Source: Garcia nutans
Taxonomy: Eukaryota > Streptophyta > Magnoliopsida > Malpighiales > Euphorbiaceae
DNA length: 64,000 nucleotides
Direction: 5' to 3'
Assembly (NCBI GenBank): GCA_947685225.1
Contig: CANTUV010000009.1
Coordinates: 186,001-250,000 of the forward strand
Each line of letters opens with the position of its first letter. Within the stretch, counting starts at the first letter, position 1. The position numbers and the translations under genes are program-made. Under the pieces are notes generated by a model. That model worked only from the letters and a program-made list of their open reading frames with translations, did no database searches and was not told the origin of the DNA. Below, one piece after another: positions 35,011 through 45,018 of this stretch.

Positions 35011-35663
35011 CCTATCCATGGATAGAGAGATATGTATATTGCCTACGGGCTTGATTATTGTGATATTGGACCGAAACAGCAACTCTGAACTTTGAATAAC
35101 AAATTAGTGTCTTGTGGGCCCATAGGTGTCTTTGTTGAATGAGTATAATGGATGATGATATGATTATTGAAATTATGAAATGTAACCTTCATATATATAT
35201 ATATATGATTATTATTGATTGAATGTATGATATTGATATTGACATTTCATATTATCATGATGGTTTGTACTACTGAGTTTTGGCTCAGCGCGATTGTGGT
35301 TCATCGCGCAGGTGGTAGAGTTGATAGGGTTGAGACTGAGGATTCCTCTAGACCTAGTTGAGCTTTACTTGAAGAGTTGGATTAGAGCTTAAAGATCAGA
35401 GAGTCAAGCTGCCAATCATGTATCTATTCTATGTTGTATATATTTTTGACGTTTATGTATTTGAACTTGTAAAAATTTGTAATAACTTCCGCTGTGAATT
35501 TATAAATGTTTTTATACATAGTGTCTTTTGAATTTCCTTTAAACATTCGAGTTATGAGTTGTGTATTTTAAACAGTGGCATGTTCTATATTCATTATACG
35601 TATTATACGATCGTATAAGCATGCTTGGTACGTATACGGGATATAGGGGTGTTACAATTATTT

Positions 35664-35675
35664 TGGTATCAGAGC
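35664..35675 (+). promoter_or_regulatory. Primer-binding site, tRNA-iMet
   Basis: TGGTATCAGAGC lies seven bases after the LTR end and is complementary to the 3' end of plant initiator methionine tRNA, where minus-strand synthesis of LTR elements starts. Confidence 0.85.
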
Positions 35676-35825
35676 CTAGGTTTGAGATTCTCAACCTAGG
35701 TCAAGTATAAGAAAAAGAGTATTTTGATTTTAAAAGTGAGTTTTTGAATAGAATACATGTTTGGTGTCGGCAGTCTCTGATCTTTAATGAGGAGTATTCT
35801 ACTGTGTTTGCAGATATAGGTTATA

Positions 35826-37674
35826 ATGGATCCTCATTCGCGTCAATCCGTTGAGAGTAGTGCTGAGAGCATAGCTTTAGTGTATTGGCCATGTGACTTA
35901 TTTAGTGTATTGGCATATTAGTTTCGTTATCCACGGATATGGGCCTGAGATAATATGGTCGTGAGATAGTTTTGGTGAGATTGATAGTTTTGTTTCATGA
36001 GATGCATGCAAGATTTATGGGTTGTATAGTTGAAACTCATAACTTTGTGTGGAAATTTATCTATAACTATAGAAAGTAGAATGTAACTAAGAGTTATGTT
36101 AAATGTAAAATGCTAATATGACATGATCATGGACAGTGGTGATCATGGTAAAAGCATAGAGTAATGAGTACGTGATAATAAAATGTAAACTGATGTTTTA
36201 TATGTGTATCCTATACAATTACTTGTCCGATTGTGTTGAGATTGATTGGATATGCATGAGAGGTCCTAGGCAGAGCTGGGACTAGAGATGCATATATTAA
36301 TAGACCTGAGCAAAGCAAGGCATTGACCTGAGCAATGCTAGGTCATGTGATTGAGATCAGTGATGGTTCCGAGCAGAGTTGGACCATGATATTATATTAA
36401 CTGGACATGATAATTGTATAGAAGTGTTGGGCTTAATAGTGTTTTTGTATATGTGTATGTTATATATATGAATATGTAATGTGATGATTAATGAGCTATT
36501 TGATGGTGATCATAGTTTGACATGATCATATGAGTTCCAAGAAATGTGATTTACTAGTCACATTGTGATTATAGCTCAAAATATGATGAATTGAATGTGA
36601 TATGATTAAAGATATATGATTTATAATGCATATGCTGATGACCTAAGCAGAGTTTGATCATAAAATTGATATTATGTGTAATAGAAAATAAAGAGATAAT
36701 AGAAAAGAAATGTAAAAAAAATTAAATTAATTTAAAATGATGTATATTGGGTGTATATAGTCATTAGCTCCAATAAGTCAAAATGAGTATTACTGGTGAT
36801 GGATCTGAAGAAATTCAAAATTTAAAAATACGTTTGACCTAATAAAGTTAGGTCATGAATTGAGATAGAATAATAAGTTTAAACAAGCCAAAAGTTGACT
36901 AGAAGAAAATAAAGCTATGATGCTGATATTATGATAGTTAGGTCAATTGATATGGAATGTGGTAAGGTTGCGAGTAATTATTGAAATTCAATATGTATAA
37001 TTATATTAAGAATATGAGAGATATGTGATAGCAAGTATCATTTAATGTTCTAATATGTGTATGGACATGAAGTGAGTAAAGGTATATCAGTTTAAATGAT
37101 AAGAGAATTGTTTAAGAGAATGGTGGTTAATTTGAGAAAGATGTCAGTTATGTGTGATTGAAATGCATATACATATTGGCTTGATGAATAAATTACGAGA
37201 ATGAATTTTTAATGATGGAAATAAGATTTTGTAGTAGTAAATATTGATTATATTGAAATAATGTATGATAATTGTATGAAGGATAAAATCATAGTGGAGA
37301 TGCATAAATTATCGCAATGAAACTTGTTACATAGGGATTGAAAATTGTTATTATTTATGATTTTACAAATACCTATTTGTAAATATAGGAAAGAGATAGA
37401 TGAACAAAGATACAATCCAGAAAATGACAGTGGTGACAGTGTTAAGATATAATTCAATAACCTTTAAATTTAAGGTTAAGAGAGTACATTTATAAAATGA
37501 TAAAGTGAAAAAATATCTTAAGCATAATAGATGTGTGAGGCATATGTACTAATAAGATGAATTGATTTTTGTCTAATGATAATTTGATTAGTGATGTATT
37601 GATTTATCATGATTGTTTTGTTTAGAAAAAAAAAATAATGATGAGTTATGAAATTGGGAGAAGATGATTGACCC
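35826..37674 (+). other. Degenerate internal region between two LTR-like segments
   Basis: An ATG at 35826 (MDPHSRQSVESSAESIALV, then a stop after about 30 codons) sits where gag would start, but no gag, protease, RT or integrase follows. From about 35880 the sequence is AT-rich with scattered words (GGCAGAGCTGGGAC, GAGCAAAGCAAGG, GAGCAGAGTTGGACC near 36260-36390) that resemble the AAGCAGAGC words of the LTR at 40020. It may be collapsed LTR sequence rather than a true interior. Confidence 0.45.
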
Positions 37675-37687
37675 TAAGGGGGAGAGT
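37675..37687 (+). promoter_or_regulatory. Candidate polypurine tract of an LTR element
   Basis: CCTAAGGGGGAGAG resembles the plus-strand polypurine primer that directly precedes the 3' LTR of plant LTR elements. A clear TG start of the following LTR is not visible, so the assignment is tentative. Confidence 0.5.
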
Positions 37688-38064
37688 AAAAATTATATGA
37701 TTTGATAAAATAATAATTTGATGATATGATTAATTTCATATGAAAAATTAAGATGGTATTTTATTGTGGATGGATTATTATTGTACTGGATAATTTCAAA
37801 CATGAAATTATTTAAGGAGAAGAGAATTATAATATCTCGATTTTTAATGTACTTTGGAATAGTAATTATGGGAGAGTATGTTGGTGTAATGGATAGAGGA
37901 AATATAAGATGAATATGTATGATAGATGTAATATATATGTATATGTTATATATATACTTAAAATATATTTGAAATAAACATGTCATATATAAGACATATA
38001 CATATGTCCAATATATACATCACATATACTTGAAGTATATATTAGTGTAGGGAAAGGTGATTTT

Positions 38065-38066
<2 letters not shown>

Positions 38067-38102
<36 letters not shown>

Positions 38103-38119
38103 ATAATAATAATAATAAT
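38067..38119 (+). repeat. Microsatellite (GTA)n then (ATA)n
   Basis: About eleven GTA units followed by about six TAA/ATA units, uninterrupted. Confidence 0.97.
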
Positions 38120-38920
38120 CACAAGAAGAAGAGGAAAGTTAAAAGATAGAAGGAAATAATTGGTGGGAAATTTAGGCAAAAAGTGGTTATATTATTTAAG
38201 AGATAAAGATGGAAAAGAAGAGACAAGTTCTTCTTCTTCTTCAACATGAGATAGAGAGAGAGGGATGAGAAGAGTGAGATTTTCATATTACATATCAAAT
38301 TTTATAAGAGATTTAAGAGAAATTAAAGAAGATAATGAAGGCTTAGCAAAAGAAATAAGTGTCTTCTTCTTGATGAAATGGTTAGTGAGAGAAAGTGATG
38401 ATTAACTGAATAATATGATGATAATGAAATATTAAAGTATATATATGTTGAATTGATGCTTAGATGATGAAAATATGGTTATTTGTGAGGATGATGATGA
38501 GTAGTTGAAATTGAGAAAAAAGAGTGATAAGAAAAAGAGTAAGGGTTTTATATAAATGAGTTGAGAATTGAGTAAATTGATACATGAATAATTGTATAAA
38601 TGAATTATATAATGATTATTGTTATGATTTTGTGTTTAGGCTAAGGGGATCAAAAGAAGAAGAGTAAACTTGGATTAACTAAGGTTTGTACATATAATTT
38701 ATTTGGTTTGTATATATAATCTCATTGATTTGTACATATGATCTTGAGTAAGTATATACTTAGATTATGCTATTAATTTTGGTTTGCATCATTCTAAGTT
38801 GATAGGTGTGTGTTTTGTTGATAAATATGGTATGAAAAAGTGGTTTTGAGATGCCATAGGTATAACTATTGGATGTTTAATTCGTACTTCAGCTCAGATT
38901 TTATACCCAGAAAATTAATC

Positions 38921-39090
38921 TGACAGGGGCAATGACACGCCCATATCATTGGGCATGTCGTAGATGCCGTTTTTCAATATAAATGACAGGTGCAGTAACA
39001 CGCCCATGTCACTAGGGGAGTCACAGCTTCTGTAAAGTAAATAAATGACATGGTCAGTGACACGTCCATATCACTGAGCATGTCAGTTGA
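38921..39090 (+). repeat. 63-bp minisatellite in second LTR (3 units)
   Basis: Units start TGACAGG or TGACATG at 38921, 38984 and 39046 (periods 63 and 62 bp) and carry ACACGCCCATGTCACT-like cores. They match the period and core of the array at 33932-34290. Confidence 0.88.
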
Positions 39091-39587
39091 AGGATATTGC
39101 CCAAAATGGCCCTTTTCCTTGTCTTTCATCTGTGATTCATGGCTTGCATAACTATATCTTTATATATATTAAATTAAAAATGTATATGTGATTATAAAGT
39201 GAATAAATATTAATAAAATATGTATATTAAGGGTGATGCAATGTGAATAAGCTATATAATTATAGCAAGTGATAATGTTATATAAAAATTGAGAAGCCAT
39301 GAAATATGTTAAGCTACTTGATACATGAACATTGTGTTGTGACATATAAATTGTTATGTATGCATTATGAAAAGTCATTATTAATAGCTAGATTGAATAA
39401 ATTGTGAATTATATGAAAATGACCCAAAGTGTTTGGGTGATGTGGTTTTATTATGAAATATCCTATGATGAGAATAAAATGTTGAAAAGAAATAACATTG
39501 ATATGAATGAGAAAATGAGAAAAATGAAAAAGGAATTGAGAATGAAAAATGTGAATTAATTATGTGCCTAATATGTTATTCAATTTT

Positions 39588-41240
39588 TAGAGTTCTATGT
39601 TTGGCTGCATGTCTATATTTGCCTATGGGGCTAGATGCTTGGCGTCATTGTGAAAATATTTTTGAGGTAAAAAGATTGGGTCGTAAGCCTCAGAAATTGG
39701 TCCTTGAAGCAGGGCTGGGTGAAAAGACCGGGCCGTAAGCACAAGCCTAGTTGGACTGTTACATTGATATTTTACCTTCGGGGCTAGACACGTGGTGTCA
39801 TTATGGATCAAAATAGTAACTCTGAGATTTGAATGATGTATTAGTTGTTTGAGCCTATACTTATGTATGTGATGTTGTGGTACCTATTGTATATAAAACC
39901 TGTAAAGAAATGTGACAGAGAAAATATGCAATGATATGATCACAATACATATGCAAATTACTGAAAAGAAATGTGACATGAGAAAATATGCTAAATGATG
40001 AGAAATGAGTTGTTGAAAGACTTAAGCAGAGCTAAGTTTTGATATTAAAAATGAGATTATGAAAATATAATGTGATATGTAATATGTATATATTTGTGAA
40101 AATTGAGTGTAATATTTCATGAATGTTATAATAAGCAATTGAATTATGGCTTATGTTAAAGATTTGTATAAATTATGAAAATAGTGAAAAGCTATGAAAA
40201 GTGCATTGAAAATGAGAAACATGATAAGAATATGATGATAAATAATATTAGTGATGTGAATGTGATTTTCTGTAATGTATATATATACTGTTTATATGTA
40301 TCACTAAGCTTTCGAGCTTAGCGCGGTTGTATAAATCTCGCAGGTAAGTAGATTGTTGATCCGAGAGTCAAACAGTTGTGCCACGAGAAGAGTAAGAGTA
40401 TTTTCGAGACCAACTAGAGTTCTATGTTTGGCTGCATGTCTATATTTGCCTATGGGGCTAGATGCTTGGCGTCATTGTGAAAATATTTTTGAGGTAAAAA
40501 GATTGGGTCGTAAGCCTCAGAAATTGGTCCTTGAAGCAGGGCTGGGTGAAAAGACCGGGCCGTAAGCACAAGCCTAGTTGGACTGTTACATTGATATTTT
40601 ACCTTCGGGGCTAGACACGTGGTGTCATTATGGATCAAAATAGTAACTCTGAGATTTGAATTATGTATTAGTTGTTTGAGCCTATACTTATGTATGTGAT
40701 GTTGTGGTACCTATTGTATATAAAACCTGTAAAGAAATGTGACAGAGAAAATATGCAATGATATGATCACAATACATATGCAAATTACTGAAAAGAAATG
40801 TGACATGAGAAAATATGCTAAATGATGAGAAATGAGTTGTTAAAAGACTTAAGCAGAGCTAAGTTTTGATATTAAAAATGAGATTATGAAAATATAATGT
40901 GATATGTAATATGTATATATTTGTGAAAATTGAGTGTAATATTTCATGAATGTTATAATAAGCAATTGAATTATGGCTTATGTTAAAGATTTGTATAAAT
41001 TATGAAAATAGTGAAAAGCTATGAAAAGTGCATTGAAAATGAGAAACATGATAAGAATATGATGATAAATAATATTAGTGATGTGAATGTGATTTTCTGT
41101 AATGTATATATATACTGTTTATATGTATCACTAAGCTTTCGAGCTTAGCGCGGTTGTATAAATCTCGCAGGTAAGTAGATTGTTGATCCGAGAGTCAAAC
41201 AGTTGTGCCACGAGAAGAGTAAGAGTATTTCGAGACCAAT
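39588..41240 (+). repeat. 827-bp tandem duplication
   Basis: 39588-40414 and 40415-41240 are nearly identical head-to-tail copies. The offset is 827 bp throughout, and a shadow reading frame of 62 codons is identical in both. The second copy is one T shorter near 41230. The shared junction word is TAGA. Confidence 0.95.
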
Positions 41241-41556
41241 TAGAAGGTGGTGCATGCATGTACAATTTTATTATATTGTATTTTGATAAAAATGTATATG
41301 TACATAAGTAAATCTTGAAAAAGACAATATAAATTTATATAGATGTAATCTAATGAAAAGTATAATGGTTTTATAAATGTTACTTTTAAAAGAATGAGAT
41401 TTGATAATGAAAAATGTTCTTTTATTAAAAATATAATTGATATGGACTAAAGTAAGGATTTAAATAATACTATAAAGTAACATCCTTATATTTTATATGT
41501 GTATTATATATATACAGGGTATATGTATGGTATATATATAGAATATAGATGTGTTA

Positions 41557-43110
41557 CATTCTCCCCTCCCCCATTTCTTCTAGCCCCCTCCTCTACCTCT
41601 TCTCCCATTCCCCTTTCCTGCCACTACTCTCTGGTTGAAGAGGAAGAAGAAGAATAACAAGAAGAAGAGGTATGATTTTTGTTTGTTAATTTTTTTAAGT
41701 TTATGATTTTTTTGAGATTTTGAATAATTTTGATATTTTGTTGTGGGTTTGTGAGTGTTGTAGTTTAGGTTGATTTTAATATGTTGCTTGTTTGATCTTT
41801 GATTTTAGTGTATTATTTTATAGAAATTTTAGGTAAATTTTAAAATTTTTTAATTACAGAATATAAAATAAAAAAATTATATTTTTATTTTATTAATTTG
41901 AATATTATATATATTTTTTGTAGAGAAATTTAGATTTTTTTGGTATTTATAATTTTTTTTGTAGGTAATTTGATTTTTTTAGGGTATTTTTTGGTTCTTT
42001 AAAAAATTTAGGTTAATTTTATTAATTTTTTTAAAATTCCAGAATAAAAAAACTAAAATTTTATTTTTATTTAATCTGAATATTATATTTATATATTTTT
42101 AGGAAATTTTAAAATTTTCATACTACTTTTAGAATTTTTTTTGGTAATTTAGAAATTTTTTTTAGGTTGTTAGACTTTTTTAAGGTTTTTGTTGTTTGGA
42201 AAAACAAATTTAGGTAAATTTTATTAATTTTTTAATTTCATAATTTTAATTATAAAATTAAACTAATTTAAAAAAAATTAATTTAACATAATAGGTTTTA
42301 GGAAATTTGTTGAATTATTTTGTTATATTTTTAAAAGTTTTTGGTAAATAGATAAATTTTTAGGGTGTTAAATTTTTTTAGGTTACCTTTTTTTTTTATT
42401 TTTTTCAAAATTTTAGGCAAATTTGATAAATATTTATAATTTCATAGATTTAAGTATAAAAATAAACTAATTTTTAAATTTTTTTACTAAATAGTAAATT
42501 TTTAGGATGTTAGATTTTTTTAAGGTATTTTTTTGAATTTTTAAAAACTTTTTGGTAATTAAATTTGATAAATATTTATAAATTTTAGTATTTTAATTAT
42601 AAAATTAAACAAGTTTTTAAATTTTTTTAATTAATGAGAATAATTTAGTGTTGAATTTATTTTTTAATTAATGAGAAAATTTTTTTTATTAATGAGAATA
42701 ATTTAGTGTTGAATTTATTAATTTTCATAACATTTTTAGAAATTTTTTGGTATTTAGAAAATTATTAAGGTATTAGATTTTATTTAGGTATTTTTATGAT
42801 TTTTATTTTAGTGATTTTTATTTTTTTAGTTAAAAAAACATAGCTTATAGTTTTTCTTAATTTTAGGTTTACTGTAAAAAAATATAATTTATGGTACATT
42901 TTTGTAATTTTATGATTTTTTCAGTTAATTATTTTTTTAATATTCATTTCATTCATAAATTTTATATACAAATTATAAATATTCTTTTATATTTTGAAAT
43001 TTAAAATAATTAAATTTTATAATAAATTTTAAAATTCAAAATAATAGAAGCTTTATAAAAAATTAATTATTCAAAAAAATATATTTTAAAATTTAAAATA
43101 ATTAAAATTT
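41557..43110. other. AT-rich decayed tandem region, no gene
   Basis: A pyrimidine-rich patch (41557-41640) is followed by T-rich sequence in which words such as TTAGATTTTTTTAGG and AGGTAAATTTTATTAATT recur every 140-270 bp (near 41830, 42010, 42210, 42410, 42510, 42780). A shorter direct repeat with TAATGAGAATAATTTAGTGT occurs near 42632 and 42695. No coding region is seen. Confidence 0.6.
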
Positions 43111-43114
43111 AATT

Positions 43115-43320
43115 TTTCTATCGGTAATACCGATGAAAAATTATTTTGTCAATATTATGGACAAAAAATATATCGGCCATTAGAGAAACACAATGAATAA
43201 GATTACAGACGAAAATAATTTTAAGCTAGTAATGTCAGCAGAATATTTGATCGATAATACCATCAAAAATTATTTTCTATCGATAATTCTAATAGAATAT
43301 TCCGTCGATAATAATTGAAA
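43115..43320. mobile_element. Possible CACTA-type subterminal fragment
   Basis: Short words with inverted character around TATCGGTAATACCGATGAAA, ATCGATAATACCATC and CCGTCGATAATA recur over about 200 bp, like the subterminal repeats of plant CACTA elements. No CACTA ends and no transposase are visible. Weak call. Confidence 0.3.
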
Positions 43321-43397
43321 CTAATAAATATGTAAAATAAATTTATTAATTTAATAAAAATTATTATATTACATTATATTATATTATATTATATATA

Positions 43398-43810
43398 TCG
43401 TCTGGATCAACCAATAGATATAATCTCAAAATATTCTCCACTAATATTAATTTCCTCTAAAATGAATTTTTTTTGAAGCTCTCCAAAATTAAAATTATTC
43501 CAGTGTTTAAAATCACATGTTATAAATTTAATTTTAAATTAGATTTCCAGTTCATCAATTTATCACTCCAAAAAAAACTCATTTAGTTTATAATTAAAAT
43601 TATAGAAGATCGAGAGTTTTGTCGCTTAGATTACAATCTAATAATAATTAAACTCATTTAGTTTATAACTTACATCTGTAATTTTTTTACCAAAATTATT
43701 TATTATTGATTATAATTAAAATTATGAAAGATTGAGAGGCTTGTCTCTTAAAATTATTATATCATTATAATTAATTTTTATAAATTTTAATAATTTTAAT
43801 TATGTTAAGA
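43398..43810 (+). repeat. Dispersed AT-rich repeat family, copy 3
   Basis: It matches copies 1 and 2 in order: ATATAATCTCAAAATATTCT, then CCACTAATATTAAT, TTTAAAATCACATGTTATAA, and GATTTCCAGTTCATCAATTT. It lies 13 kb from the other copies. Confidence 0.7.
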
Positions 43811-45006
43811 ATCAAATAAAAATATTCCGTTGAAGTGCACATCAAAACATATCTTAAAAATAAGTATTAAAAAAAAGAATAGGAGAGAGTGAGATGGGCC
43901 TAGGTTCGCTTTCCATGTCAAATGTTTGTTGATGATTGAAGATGAAATGAAATCTAAAATATATATTATCCCCGTCAATTTTTTTTAAAAAAAAAAAAAG
44001 AAGAAAAATTGGAGCCAATTGTTAGAAAAAATCATAACTCTATCCGCCCCACTAGAGTGTGTGTGTGTTTAGTGTAATTTTCTAATCATTATTGAATGGA
44101 AAGAAAATAAAAGAAAGGCCGAACATCACCTACACCTTCGCCCGCCAAATTAATGCTATCCTTTGTTTGATAGGACATCATTACTTCCAAATTTTTCACT
44201 TCTATTTGTATATCATTTTTCACTTCGCCCACCTACTATCTTTTTTTTTTTTGAATTTTATTTTTCATTATTTTTTAATAAAAAATAGATATGTCGGCCG
44301 ATCGGATTTAAATTTAAAAAATATTAAATTTTTCAACATTTAAATTAATCAATTCACAACTTTCTTTATTAATTAAGTTCATAATTCAGTTTGTAGTCAA
44401 TTTTATTTAAAAATAGCATTTTTTTTAATTGAAAAGGGTGAGAAAATAGTTATGAATAGTGAATTTTTTTAAAGGTTAATATTCTCTTGTAATTGATATG
44501 ATAAGATTTTGTATCCTTTATCAATAAAACAATTTGAATTAATCATAGTGCAGCAATTTTACTTTTTAAATTGTTTTAAAATTTAAATTTGGCTTATACA
44601 AAATTAATTTAGAAAGCATAAAATGGACAAGAATAATTTTTTTAAGGAAAAAAAAAAAGAACACAAACACATCCCAACATTCACTTCCAAACTTTAGAAC
44701 TGTTTTGCTTTACTTGATGAAAGATTAAATTTCTTTTACAATCGTTATTTCAGTGTCATAGAAACAAAAAGAACAAAAAGAGAGTAAAATAAGAAGACAT
44801 CTTCACATAAAATAATTATGATGAAAGAGTCTTATGAACAAAGAGAAATCCAAATCTTCCCAAATTTACCTCTTCAATTATTATTCTCATCTTCTTTTTT
44901 TTTTTTCTTCTTCTGATTTGTATATATAATCAATAATTCACTAAATATTTTTATAAATTTGTAATTCGTTCTTTTTTTTTCTTCATTATTCTCTTTCGCG
45001 AATATT
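43811..45006. other. AT-rich 3' flank of the P450 gene, no gene
   Basis: AT-rich sequence with long A and T runs (43980-44000, 44640-44660, 44895-44910). An 83-codon frame at 44092-44343 is low complexity (Phe, His, Tyr, Leu) and not supported as a gene. Confidence 0.6.
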
Positions 45007-45018
45007 TATTTATTTATT
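45007..45018 (-). terminator. Candidate polyadenylation signals of the P450 gene
   Basis: On the minus strand, overlapping AATAAATAAATAAATA begins right after the TAA stop at 45021-45019. It offers AATAAA near-upstream elements for 3' end formation. Confidence 0.5.

Larger units (their letters stand above)
33064..35656 (+). repeat. Long LTR of a Ty3-like element (2.6 kb)
   Basis: It begins TGTAATATCCCAAAATATAC and ends GGGGTGTTACA, which are the typical TGTAAYA...TGTTACA ends of plant Ty3-like LTRs. It is followed after 7 bases by a primer-binding site for initiator Met tRNA (35664-35675). It contains a six-unit 63-bp minisatellite (33932-34290), three inverted-repeat-bounded units of about 72 bp (34762-35010), and a downstream GGCTCAGCGCGATTGTGGTT block that parallels the LTR at 37690-41556. 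No matching second LTR of the same sequence is in the window. Confidence 0.8.
37690..41556 (+). repeat. Second Ty3-like LTR-type region, enlarged by tandem duplication
   Basis: It ends GATGTGTTACA at 41556 like the LTR at 33064-35656, and contains the same landmarks in the same order: the 63-bp units (38921-39090), the AGAGTTCTATGTTTGGCTGC block (39588), and the CTTAGCGCGGTTGTATAAAT block (40316). The sequence is otherwise clearly diverged from the first LTR. An internal 827-bp segment is duplicated in tandem. The left boundary is uncertain. Confidence 0.65.

Noticed and set aside
39623..40638. Two identical 62-codon minus-strand frames
   Set aside because: They are identical only because the 827-bp segment is duplicated; they lie in an LTR and resemble no protein.
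41557..41575. TTCTCCCCTCCCCC after TGTTACA read as a minus-strand polypurine tract and LTR start
   Set aside because: The internal landmarks of the LTR (GCGCGGTTGT block, 63-bp units) have the same orientation as the plus-strand LTR at 33064, which has a plus-strand primer-binding site. The pyrimidine run is more likely chance or flank, though not excluded.
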